From assembly GCA_002703265.1 (NCBI GenBank), contig NZTZ01000007.1:24797-32667 (forward strand): a stretch of DNA of 7,871 nucleotides, in the 5' to 3' direction. The translations under genes were made by a program, and so were the position numbers. Under the pieces are notes generated by a model. It was given only the letters and a program-made list of their open reading frames with translations. It did no database searches and was not told the DNA's origin. Every line of letters starts with the position of its first letter. The first letter of the stretch is position 1. This document shows positions 1 through 7,139 of this stretch, in pieces. This DNA comes from Chloroflexota bacterium (GTDB taxonomy: Bacteria; Chloroflexota; Dehalococcoidia; Lucifugimonadales; Lucifugimonadaceae).

Positions 1-365
1 AATTTTTCACAAGCTTCAAGCGTTCCTATTGGATCTGGTAGTAGGAATTTAGCATCAGGAATAACCTCAACTTTTATCCAATTAGATTGAGTTACTTCTC
101 TTGCTAACATAGCTGTATAAATAGCTTCTTCAGCAGTTTTACTTCCAGCTGTATTGGGTAAAATGTTATATTTGTCCCAATCAATAACATCTAGAAGATT
201 TTTTTCTTTTGGATCATCAAAATTTATTCTTCTTATAGCAACTGTAATCATCTCAGTTTCAGAAGCAACAATAGAATCATGAAGATCTTTCGAACTACGG
301 TGCTTGCCAGTTCCAGTAATTAGTCTAGATTTAAACTTTTTACCCGCTATTACTAATTCATCCAT
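1..365 (-). CDS. thiG: Thiazole synthase ThiG (partial, N-terminal 121 residues)
   Basis: ThiG forms the thiazole phosphate moiety of thiamine from 1-deoxy-D-xylulose 5-phosphate, dehydroglycine and the ThiS thiocarboxylate, as a cytoplasmic TIM-barrel enzyme. The translation, which I read by hand, begins MDELVIAGKKFKSRLITGTG, the usual family opening. It continues with the signatures ILPNTAG (residues 68-74), KTAEEA (76-81) and NWIKVEVIPDAKFLLPDPIG (95-114). Lys98 in the NWIK motif matches the lysine that forms the Schiff base with the sugar substrate. The family is about 255 residues long, so roughly the last half is cut off by the left window edge. The start is the ATG whose complement ends at 365. 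No Shine-Dalgarno sequence is visible before it. The gene is transcribed away from the HAD gene and shares a 93-bp spacer with it. thiS, thiO and thiH are not in view. The identification is very secure. Confidence 0.96.
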   Translation of the reverse strand, partial: MDELVIAGKKFKSRLITGTGKHRSSKDLHDSIVASETEMITVAIRRINFDDPKEKNLLDVIDWDKYNILPNTAGSKTAEEAIYTAMLAREVTQSNWIKVEVIPDAKFLLPDPIGTLEACEK

Positions 366-375
366 AATATAATAA

Positions 376-406
376 GTTTATGATTAATATTGTTTTAATC
401 ATAAAC
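376..406. repeat. Perfect 12-bp inverted repeat upstream of thiG
   Basis: The arms are GTTTATGATTAA (376-387) and TTAATCATAAAC (395-406), exact reverse complements separated by a 7-nt loop (388-394). The repeat lies 11-41 bases upstream of the thiG start in the divergent thiG/HAD spacer. It begins about where transcription from the -10 hexamer at 413-418 would start. It could be an operator for a dimeric regulator, or a hairpin at the 5' end of the thiG mRNA. No U-tract follows it on the thiG side, so it does not look like a standard terminator. The symmetry is seen directly; the role is inferred. Confidence 0.8.
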
Positions 407-412
407 CTGTAG

Positions 413-418
413 ATTATA
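413..418 (-). promoter_or_regulatory. Putative -10 element of the thiG promoter
   Basis: On the minus strand this reads TATAAT, the exact sigma-70-type consensus. No good -35 hexamer lies 16-18 bp upstream; that stretch is just AT-rich. Transcription would begin near 406, at the outer edge of the inverted repeat, giving a thiG leader of about 40 nt. In DNA this AT-rich a chance match is possible, so the call is moderate. Confidence 0.4.
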
Positions 419-434
419 ACTAGAAACCTAAATA

Positions 435-440
435 TATACT
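435..440 (+). promoter_or_regulatory. Possible -10 element for the HAD phosphatase gene
   Basis: TATACT lies 18 bp before the TTG start at 459. A start site near 447 would leave a leader of only about 12 nt. No recognisable -35 element precedes it. It is a weak call, supported mainly by position. Confidence 0.25.
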
Positions 441-458
441 ATTTTTTGGTAAAAAAAT

Positions 459-1238
459 TTGAATATAAAGATAAATAAAAATACAAAAACGCCTGAAATA
501 GAAGCTGCTCTTTTTGATCTAGATGGAACTTTACTAAATTCAAAAGAACAGATCCCTGTATCTATTCAAAATAAAATCAAAGAGATATCTAAAATTATTC
601 CTGTTTCAATAATTTCGGGGAGAATCTTTTCTTCAGTTTTGGAATATTCTGAGCAACTAGGTTTAATTTCTCCTCAAATTTCTGATAACGGAGCAATAAT
701 TTTTGATCCAAAGTTAGATAATAAAATTATTTTTAGAAAATCTTTAGATAGTGATATTGCTTATAAAGTTTTTGAGTTATTAGATAAAAATAAGTTTGAG
801 TATTTTTCTAGTGCTGAGGGGAGAACTATGGATAACACCATGAGTAATAAAACATCTTCAAATGTAAACATTATTACATGTTTTTATGAGGATGCTCGAC
901 CGTATTTGGAATCATCTGATTTCATTGATACTTCTAAAATATCTCTTGTTCATTCTTCAGGTAGTATGGAAGAGGAATACATTAGTTTTATGCCAAAAGA
1001 TGTGAACAAAGGAGTAGCATTGAAAAAGTATTCAAGATTACTTGGTATAGATCAATCAAAGATTTTTGCAATTGGAGATGGAATGAATGATTTAGAAATG
1101 CTTGAAGAAGCAGGTATTTCGGTTGCGATGGGCAATTCGGTAAAAGAAGTATTTGAAGTTAGTAATTATGCAACAAATAAATATGAAGATAATGGAACTG
1201 AAATTGTACTAGATTGGATAATTAGAGGTTTATCTTAG
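459..1238 (+). CDS. Cof-type HAD-superfamily hydrolase (predicted phosphatase)
   Basis: This 259-residue protein is probably a cytoplasmic Mg-dependent phosphatase of the Cof subfamily. All four HAD motifs are present: motif I DLDGTLL at 20-26 (nucleophile Asp20, acid/base Asp22), motif II Ser53 in IISGR, motif III Lys184 in NKGVALKK, and motif IV GDGMND at 206-211. The large insert between motifs II and III (about residues 80-180) fits the C2-type cap that sets substrate choice. Family members act on sugar phosphates, flavin or pyridoxal phosphates and similar compounds, so the substrate cannot be named. The start is a TTG. A TAA stop lies in frame at 450-452, and the next in-frame ATG would remove motif I. 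No Shine-Dalgarno sequence is visible before the start. The gene diverges from thiG and converges on accDA, overlapping its stop by 4 bp. Confidence 0.9.
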   Translation: MNIKINKNTKTPEIEAALFDLDGTLLNSKEQIPVSIQNKIKEISKIIPVSIISGRIFSSVLEYSEQLGLISPQISDNGAIIFDPKLDNKIIFRKSLDSDIAYKVFELLDKNKFEYFSSAEGRTMDNTMSNKTSSNVNIITCFYEDARPYLESSDFIDTSKISLVHSSGSMEEEYISFMPKDVNKGVALKKYSRLLGIDQSKIFAIGDGMNDLEMLEEAGISVAMGNSVKEVFEVSNYATNKYEDNGTEIVLDWIIRGLS

Positions 1239-2890
1239 TTTCTTAAAGCTTTATATCCAGCTTTTAAAACATTTCTCCATACTTTTATTTCATTAGAAAC
1301 AGATTCTACTAACTTATTATGTCTCATGTCAATTTCTTGAAATTTTTTTATTCTTGTTCTTATCAGTTTTCGCTTACTTGTGTAATTCAAAACAGATAAT
1401 TCATTAATAAGATTTATCTTAATGAGTCTAGACATATCTTCTAGCCCCTTACTTGCACCCAATGGTGGTTCCTTTATGATTTTGTCTATGATACCTGTTT
1501 CAAGGCAATCATATGAGTCTAAAATATCTTTTCCTTTGCTATCTAGTCCTGTGTTTAAGATAGAATGTTCGAGCATTAGTACACTATCTGAAATAAAATA
1601 TGGTAAAGAGCCTTCTGATGTTGTTTCACCTGTTATTATTGAAATTAATGGTTCGTCGTGATTCGAGAGTAACTTTATATTTTCAGCTAATGAATTAGCA
1701 ATCCCTGAAATTTCATTTTCGAAAGTATTGTTTATACCTTTATTGTCTACAAAAAATATTATCGGTAACTTAAATTTTTTAGAAAACCGAATAGCATCTT
1801 TTATTTTTTCAAAATCATTAATGTTTAATTTCCCACCATTAGTTTTATTGATTCTTTGAAAGTTTTGTACTAAATAAATAATTGATTGAGATCCTAATTT
1901 AGCTATCCCTAGAGTTGAAAGATTTTTCTCGCTATTATCTTTTAGAGGTATAACATCTTCAAAAATACTATAGAAATATTGCTTGGCAGAAGGTCTTGAT
2001 TTCTCTATTTTTTTTGTTTGATTTGACTTTATGAATTCTATTTCAGGAAGTTCTAAGTCTACTTTTTTGGGAATTTTATCAGTTGATGTTAATGACTCTA
2101 AAATAGATGCTATTTCTTTTTTTAAGTTGTTTCTAGCTACTATATTATCAATCAATCCATTCTCGAAAAAATTTTCTGAAGTTAAGTCTATTTCTTTATT
2201 ATCTATTGAAGTTTTTCCTATTTCATTTCTTGAAAACATTCCAATTATTGCTCCAGGTTCAGCTATTTTTATGTCTGCTGAGATTGCAAAAGAACTATAT
2301 ACTTGCCCTCCTGATGGATTTGTTAGTAATGCTATATGAGGAAGTTTTTTATCATTTAGTTCATCTGTGGCATTTGTAGTCTTAATCATTTGAATCAGAG
2401 AAAAAATTCCTTCTTGAACTCTTCTCCCTCCACTTGAAATTACTGATAAAACTGGTAACGAATTTTTTTTAGAGTATGAAAAAGCTTTAGAAATTTTTTC
2501 ACCTACTATTATTCCCATTGACCCTCCTAGAAAACCAAAATCAAGTAATATAATCACAGTCTTTATACCTCCGATATTACAGGTTCCAGTAACAACTGCT
2601 TCTTCAAGACCAGTTCTCTCTCTAGTATTCTTAACATTTTTTTTGTAATTAGGGTTGAGTTTCAAGTTTTTAGGTTTTCTAACGGAAATATTTTTATTGA
2701 ATTCTACAAAAGATCCTTGATCTGATATTACTTCTAGTCTTTTAGCAAAATCTATAGAGTAATGAAAATTACAATATGGACAGATTCTATATTTTTCATA
2801 AAAATCAGTTTCACTAATCTTTTCTTGACAGCTAAGGCACTCTCTTAGATTTTCACCTAAGCCAATATAATTTTCTTCCTTATTAATCAT
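1235..2890 (-). CDS. accDA: Fused AccD-AccA carboxyltransferase (acetyl-CoA carboxylase)
   Basis: The predicted role is transfer of the carboxyl group from carboxybiotin to acetyl-CoA, making malonyl-CoA for fatty acid synthesis. Residues 1-265 are AccD-like. They include a zinc ribbon (Cys18, Cys21, Cys37, Cys40), GGSMGIIVGEKI (122-133), SSGGRRVQEGI (152-162) with the glycine pair of the oxyanion hole, and AEPGAIIGM (210-218). A lysine-rich linker follows. From about residue 299 (RPSAKQYFYSIFEDVIPL) the protein resembles AccA. At 551 residues it is shorter than separate AccD plus AccA, about 620. The AccA half is divergent: the GEGGSGGA loop reads GETTSEGS (421-428), and the region of the usual SPEGCASILW motif is shortened. 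The start overlaps the ftsK stop (ATGA), so translation is probably coupled. accB and accC are not in the window. The AccD half is secure; catalytic competence of the AccA half is uncertain. Confidence 0.88.
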   Translation of the reverse strand: MINKEENYIGLGENLRECLSCQEKISETDFYEKYRICPYCNFHYSIDFAKRLEVISDQGSFVEFNKNISVRKPKNLKLNPNYKKNVKNTRERTGLEEAVVTGTCNIGGIKTVIILLDFGFLGGSMGIIVGEKISKAFSYSKKNSLPVLSVISSGGRRVQEGIFSLIQMIKTTNATDELNDKKLPHIALLTNPSGGQVYSSFAISADIKIAEPGAIIGMFSRNEIGKTSIDNKEIDLTSENFFENGLIDNIVARNNLKKEIASILESLTSTDKIPKKVDLELPEIEFIKSNQTKKIEKSRPSAKQYFYSIFEDVIPLKDNSEKNLSTLGIAKLGSQSIIYLVQNFQRINKTNGGKLNINDFEKIKDAIRFSKKFKLPIIFFVDNKGINNTFENEISGIANSLAENIKLLSNHDEPLISIITGETTSEGSLPYFISDSVLMLEHSILNTGLDSKGKDILDSYDCLETGIIDKIIKEPPLGASKGLEDMSRLIKINLINELSVLNYTSKRKLIRTRIKKFQEIDMRHNKLVESVSNEIKVWRNVLKAGYKALRN

Positions 2891-5142
2891 CCAACTAAAA
2901 CCCTCCTAGGCTTTCCGGCCTCTCCAGGTCCTACAATACCATTCTCTTCTAACTCATCCATTAATCTTGCAGCTCTAGGATAGCCTATTCTTAATCTCCT
3001 TTGGAGTAAAGAAGTTGATAAAGTTTTGCTTTGTGAACTCAGGTCTACAGCCTGTTCATATAGGGAATCTCCGGAAATCTGAGTATTATTTATATTTTCC
3101 TCCTCTAAAATTTCAAGCATTTCTAAAGGATATTTTTCGTTGTATGGTTCCCATTGAGAAGTTATACTTTGTATGTCGTTTTCAGTAAGAAGAACTCCTT
3201 GAATTCGACTCATTTGTGCATTGTCAATTGGACTAAATAACATATCTCCTTTTCCTATAAGCTTTTCAGCTCCTACACCATCTAATACTGTCCTTGAATC
3301 TATTTGTGACATTACAGCAAATGAAACTCTACTAGGGAAATTTGCTTTTATTAATCCTGTCACTACATCTACTGATGGTCTCTGAGTGGCTACAACCAAA
3401 TGAATTCCAGTTGCTCTACCTAATTGAGCAAGTCTAACTATTAGTCTTTCTATTTCACTTCCTGCTTGTAACATCAAATCTGCAAGCTCATCTATTACAA
3501 CAAGAATATTCCACATTTTATGACTCTTACTCATCTTTTTATTAAAGTCTGAAATATTTTTTACACCAACTTTTTCAAGAATCTTAAATCTAACCATCAT
3601 TTCTTCAACGGTAGCTGACAAAACAGAAACTGCTTTTTCTGTGTCAACAATCACATCTTCAGTATATAAATGAGGGATATTAGCATAAGGAGTAAGCTCT
3701 ACTCTTTTAGGATCGATTAACACCATTCTTACATCATCTGGCTTTCGTGTACTTAGTAGTCCCGTTATTATTGAATTTATAAAAACGGATTTACCAGAAC
3801 CTGTAGAACCTGCTACTAAAAGATGAGGCATCCTACTTAAATCAATTATTCTAGGAATACCATCCATTCCTTGACCTAGAGGAGCAGGTAGTAAATATTT
3901 TTCAGAATCCTTAAGGTTCTCAAATTCAATCACTTCCTTAAAATCAACTGTATTTGGTGAAAGATTAGGAATTTCTATTCCCATAGAGTTTTGAACTCCA
4001 TCAAGTACTGCTTCAAATCTGATGTTTGGAGAACCTAATGCTAGAGCTAAATCTTTTTCCCTTCTCAATACTTGCTCTACTTTCACTCGCTTTTTTTCAT
4101 TTTCATCTACCCATCCAGGCTTTAATTGGTACATAGTAACTGATGGACCAGAGGTATGTTTTTCGATTGTAGTATTTACTCCATGAGCTGCTAATGTATT
4201 TATTATTATCTTTTTTGTATCAGTAATCTCATCTTTACTTAGCTCTTCTTTTTTAGAAACCATAAGATTTGATGTGTCGATTCGAGGCCATTTGAGTTTT
4301 TCATATCTAAATTTATCAATTTTATTATCTTCAAAATCTTCTTTTACAGTAGTAATTTTTTTCATTTCGAAGACATTATTATCGTTTGTAAAATTTATGT
4401 TTTTTTCATCTAATAAATCATCATGTTTATTTGGAATTTCTTCCGTTGATGCAACTGTAATATTTTTATTTATAATTTCATTAGTGTTTTTACTTTGTAA
4501 AGAATTTTGAATTGATTTTTTTTTAATATCAACTTCTGGAGTAATTTTATCTTCAAAAAATTTTCTTTGAGGTCTTATCTTTTTTATATCTATCTTATTT
4601 ATTATTATTTTTAGTAATTCAAAAATTTTAGTAATAATTGATTTGAAAAAATTAAATAAAATTTTTTTTACCATGTCTGGCTTATAGATAACCAGTATTA
4701 CAAATAAAGGCAAAGATGTTCTAAATATAATATCAATATAGTTAAGAATGCCTGCATTATAGCTATTCCAATAGTAGGGTGATTTAGCAAGAAACTCTCC
4801 ATATTTTCCTGATAAAGAATAGTCAAATGAAAAGTTTGAGCTGGATACATAGCTAAAGGAACCTAATACTATATAAAAAGATAAATTTATAAGAATTATA
4901 GAAAATATATTCTTATAAGACAGATAGTTTATAGAGTTTCTAACAGAGTAACGTAAAAGTATAGAAACTAAAAATATTGTTGAAGATAATATTAATGGTG
5001 CTAATCCAAAATTATCTCTGATTCCACTAAATGATATAGGAATTAGGGTAAAAACACATAAAAGTAATACAAATAAAAAATAATTTTTATTCAATACTAT
5101 CTCAGTAATTCTACCGAATAATATGTTGTTGCTATTTTCCAT
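2887..5142 (-). CDS. ftsK: DNA translocase FtsK (SpoIIIE/FtsK family)
   Basis: FtsK is a septum-anchored hexameric ATPase that pumps DNA during the last stage of chromosome segregation. The 751-residue protein has the complete family layout. About four hydrophobic segments (roughly 21-40, 46-65, 79-99 and 143-153) form the membrane domain. A charged Asn/Lys-rich linker (about 160-285) comes next. The alpha/beta motor follows, with Walker A GSTGSGKS (445-452), Walker B LVVIDEL (547-553) and ATQRPSVDVVTG (585-596). A C-terminal winged helix (about 692-750, including QRRLRIGYPRAARLMDELEE) would read the polar sequence motifs of the chromosome. The start ATG is 11 bp after the rnj stop, with no clear Shine-Dalgarno sequence. 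The stop overlaps accDA by 4 bp. A nine-A run at 4516-4524 lies in the linker. The length is typical of FtsK/SpoIIIE with four membrane spans. Confidence 0.96.
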   Translation of the reverse strand: MENSNNILFGRITEIVLNKNYFLFVLLLCVFTLIPISFSGIRDNFGLAPLILSSTIFLVSILLRYSVRNSINYLSYKNIFSIILINLSFYIVLGSFSYVSSSNFSFDYSLSGKYGEFLAKSPYYWNSYNAGILNYIDIIFRTSLPLFVILVIYKPDMVKKILFNFFKSIITKIFELLKIIINKIDIKKIRPQRKFFEDKITPEVDIKKKSIQNSLQSKNTNEIINKNITVASTEEIPNKHDDLLDEKNINFTNDNNVFEMKKITTVKEDFEDNKIDKFRYEKLKWPRIDTSNLMVSKKEELSKDEITDTKKIIINTLAAHGVNTTIEKHTSGPSVTMYQLKPGWVDENEKKRVKVEQVLRREKDLALALGSPNIRFEAVLDGVQNSMGIEIPNLSPNTVDFKEVIEFENLKDSEKYLLPAPLGQGMDGIPRIIDLSRMPHLLVAGSTGSGKSVFINSIITGLLSTRKPDDVRMVLIDPKRVELTPYANIPHLYTEDVIVDTEKAVSVLSATVEEMMVRFKILEKVGVKNISDFNKKMSKSHKMWNILVVIDELADLMLQAGSEIERLIVRLAQLGRATGIHLVVATQRPSVDVVTGLIKANFPSRVSFAVMSQIDSRTVLDGVGAEKLIGKGDMLFSPIDNAQMSRIQGVLLTENDIQSITSQWEPYNEKYPLEMLEILEEENINNTQISGDSLYEQAVDLSSQSKTLSTSLLQRRLRIGYPRAARLMDELEENGIVGPGEAGKPRRVLVG
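2902..2907 (-). promoter_or_regulatory. Shine-Dalgarno sequence for accDA inside the end of ftsK
   Basis: The minus strand reads AGGAGG here, followed by 11 nt and the accDA ATG. It is embedded in the last codons of ftsK. With the 4-bp overlap it supports the chosen accDA start and suggests both reinitiation and independent ribosome loading. Confidence 0.7.
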
Positions 5143-5153
5143 TTTATTTGTGG

Positions 5154-6764
5154 CTATTTTTCAATAAATAATGATTTAATAAGATACTTTTTGTTAAATT
5201 TATCTAATATTAATTTATATAAATTCTTGCTAAATTGCTTAGTTATTTCACTCCAGCCTTCGTCCGTATTGAAAATTTCATTCATACTATGATTTAGAAT
5301 AAAATTATTTACTTCATTTATAATTTTTATATTATTAGATTTGTCAAATAATTTTATGTCTATACTATTTTTGTCCTGAATTTCTTTTATTTTTATAATG
5401 ACTGATAATATGTTCTCGTTATAGATATTAGATTTTTTCTCAGTATTCATAGCAAAATTATCCCTCAATACTACTTCATCTATAATATTTTCATGATCAG
5501 TTATTTTAGCTTCTCTTGACGTGATTTCAAGATTATCTCCATTTGATAGAACAAAAATATTTTCTTTTTTTAATCCGTTCTTTAAGCCAATCTCTTTATG
5601 AGCTTTTAACATTTCTAAATTTCCGTGTATTGGTATAAGATATTTAGGTTGTAAGGATCTAATAACATTACCTAACTCAGAGTTATTAGAATGGCCAGAA
5701 ACATGTAACTTATTTTCTATATTGCTAAAATTTACTTCAGCTCCAAGACCATGAATTCGATGGATAACCTCAAAAACTTTTTGTTCATTTCCAGGAATCA
5801 CTGAGGAAGACATAAGAACTATATCATCTTTTTCTATACTCAGATTATTATAAATACCTTTAGACATTCTATTCAGAACAGAAAATTCCTCTCCTTGAGA
5901 TCCTGTAACGAAATAGACTACATTTTCATTCTCAAGGGATTTTTTATTCTTTTTATTTAGTAGAACTTGATCCTTATCTTCAATGATTCTTAGATTTTTT
6001 GAGATCTTTAAATTTTTTTGTAATGTACTGCCAAGAAGAACTATTTTTTTATTTGACCTTTTAGCTACATTAAGTGCCATCTGGATTCTTGAAATTTGTG
6101 AAGCAAAAGTACAAATAATGATTTTCTTATTTTTCTTAAAAACTCTTTCAAATGTATTCTCAATCTCTGTTTCTGAAAAACTTTTACTATAAATCATTGC
6201 ATTTGTAGAATCAGATAATAAAACATCACATTTATTATTTATTAATTTGTTTATTTCTTCAAAGTTTGTATTTTTCCCAAAAATTGGTTTTTTATCAAAT
6301 CTAAAATCTCCAGTATGAACGATATTCAAACTATTAGTTTGAATTAGTAAGCCACATGAGTCAGGAATAGAATGTACAACTGGGAACCATGTGATCTTAA
6401 AGTCTTCAAAATTAAAAGGTTTATAAATTTGAATATCTTTTAATAAATGATGTTGATCTCTTAATATTTTTTTTTTGATCAATTCATTTGCAAGAGGAGG
6501 CGAGTAAATTGGAACATTTAAGAAGCCTAGTTTAGAGATTCCTCCTATATGATCCTCATGGCCATGAGTAATGAAAATACCTTCTATTTTATGTTTGATT
6601 TTTTCTAGGTAATCTAGATCAGGAAGAATAAAATCTATTTCGGGATCAGAAGAAAATTTAATCCCTGCATCTATGATATATACTCTAGAATTTATTTCGA
6701 ATAGAAGTAAATTTTTACCGACCTCACCTAGTCCACCTAGGGGAGTAATTTTTATTTTTTCCAT
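5154..6764 (-). CDS. rnj: Ribonuclease J (metallo-beta-lactamase/beta-CASP family)
   Basis: RNase J is a cytoplasmic Zn-dependent nuclease with 5'-3' exonuclease and endonuclease activity in mRNA turnover and rRNA maturation. The 536 residues start with KITPLGGLGEVGKN, typical of the family. The metal ligands are visible: HGHEDH (67-72), His131 in VVHSIPDS, Asp153 in TGDFRFD and His380 in PIHGN. The beta-CASP insert runs from about 195 to 350 and is followed by HVSGHSN (354-360), which holds the 5'-phosphate pocket residues. The usual PxHGE motif reads HGN here, keeping the metal-binding His. The C-terminal domain (about 440-536) is Ile/Asn/Lys-rich and poorly conserved. A ten-A run (6467-6476) encodes part of residues 96-100. 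The start ATG has only a weak GAG upstream. rnj next to ftsK is a known actinobacterial arrangement. The length is close to the usual 550-560. Confidence 0.94.
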   Translation of the reverse strand: MEKIKITPLGGLGEVGKNLLLFEINSRVYIIDAGIKFSSDPEIDFILPDLDYLEKIKHKIEGIFITHGHEDHIGGISKLGFLNVPIYSPPLANELIKKKILRDQHHLLKDIQIYKPFNFEDFKITWFPVVHSIPDSCGLLIQTNSLNIVHTGDFRFDKKPIFGKNTNFEEINKLINNKCDVLLSDSTNAMIYSKSFSETEIENTFERVFKKNKKIIICTFASQISRIQMALNVAKRSNKKIVLLGSTLQKNLKISKNLRIIEDKDQVLLNKKNKKSLENENVVYFVTGSQGEEFSVLNRMSKGIYNNLSIEKDDIVLMSSSVIPGNEQKVFEVIHRIHGLGAEVNFSNIENKLHVSGHSNNSELGNVIRSLQPKYLIPIHGNLEMLKAHKEIGLKNGLKKENIFVLSNGDNLEITSREAKITDHENIIDEVVLRDNFAMNTEKKSNIYNENILSVIIKIKEIQDKNSIDIKLFDKSNNIKIINEVNNFILNHSMNEIFNTDEGWSEITKQFSKNLYKLILDKFNKKYLIKSLFIEK

Positions 6765-6800
6765 TTTTTTCTCATATCTAATTGTCTAAAAAACTTACGA

Positions 6801-6816
6801 TAGACTAAATAGACTA
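6801..6816. repeat. Direct repeat TAGACTA in the acpP-rnj spacer
   Basis: TAGACTA occurs at 6801-6807 and 6810-6816, 9 bp apart. TAGACT recurs at 6836-6841 over the acpP stop, and its inverse GTCTA lies at 6784-6788. The 70-bp spacer (6765-6834) has no strong terminator hairpin and no convincing promoter. The repeats are seen directly, but a function, such as binding of a regulator or processing of the acpP-rnj transcript, is only a guess. They may be chance in AT-rich DNA. Confidence 0.4.
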
Positions 6817-6834
6817 GATAAAATTGAGAATATT

Positions 6835-7083
6835 TTAGACTTTAGAAGATATGTAATCGACGGCATCTTGAACTGTTCTAATATTTTCAGCATCTTCATC
6901 TGAAATTTCAATTGCCTTATCATCAGTAGAGAACTCTTCTTCAAGAGCCATTATAAGTTCAACAACATCTAGAGAATCAGCTTCTAAATCTTCAGTGAAT
7001 GATGATTCAGGTTTGACATCTCCAATGTCTACACTTAATTTTTCTGCTGTGATTTCTTGTATTTTTTCTAAAACTGAAGCCAT
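6835..7083 (-). CDS. acpP: Acyl carrier protein AcpP
   Basis: This 82-residue acidic protein carries growing acyl chains on a 4'-phosphopantetheine arm during type II fatty acid synthesis. The attachment site is Ser37 in [18 protein letters not shown] (34-51), the classic DSL motif at the start of helix II. The C-terminal part, [19 protein letters not shown], matches the family. Compared with E. coli ACP there are about three extra residues in the loop after EEEF (STDDKA). I chose the ATG at 7083 because GGAGGA stands just before it. A longer reading from TTG at 7095 would start inside the ribosome binding site. The gene lies 56 bp after nusB and 70 bp before rnj in the minus-strand row. The strong Shine-Dalgarno sequence, better than its neighbours', fits the high abundance of ACP. 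Confidence 0.97.
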   Translation of the reverse strand: MASVLEKIQEITAEKLSVDIGDVKPESSFTEDLEADSLDVVELIMALEEEFSTDDKAIEISDEDAENIRTVQDAVDYISSKV

Positions 7084-7087
7084 TCTA

Positions 7088-7093
7088 TCCTCC
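7088..7093 (-). promoter_or_regulatory. Shine-Dalgarno sequence for acpP
   Basis: The minus strand reads GGAGGA here, with 5 nt between GGAGG and the ATG at 7083. It fixes the start and excludes the upstream TTG at 7095, which overlaps it. Confidence 0.85.
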
Positions 7094-7139
7094 AAAATTT
7101 TAACCGCAAGTTTATGTTATTGAATTATGATCTAAAAGT

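Noticed and set aside
366..458. TPP riboswitch ahead of thiG
   Set aside because: The spacer is only 93 bp and lacks the CTGAGA and ACCTGA core elements on the thiG strand. An ACCTGT-like string exists only on the opposite strand.
1245..1264. Hairpin AAAGCT-N8-AGCTTT just after the HAD stop as a terminator
   Set aside because: The stem is 6 bp without GC strength and is followed by only four T. The symmetry comes from an AAGCTT palindrome and repeated Lys-Ala codons at the end of accDA.
2031..2339. Plus-strand open frame opposite accDA
   Set aside because: It is antisense to a conserved carboxyltransferase domain, has no family resemblance and no ribosome binding site; a shadow of the real gene.
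4274..4510. Plus-strand hydrophobic open frame opposite the ftsK linker
   Set aside because: The hydrophobic look is the complement of Lys/Asn-rich codons (AAA and AAT read as Phe and Ile). It is not a real membrane protein.
7084..7095. Longer ACP starting at TTG 7095 (MEDRMASV)
   Set aside because: That start overlaps the GGAGGA ribosome binding site that serves the ATG at 7083, and typical ACPs begin MASV-like.
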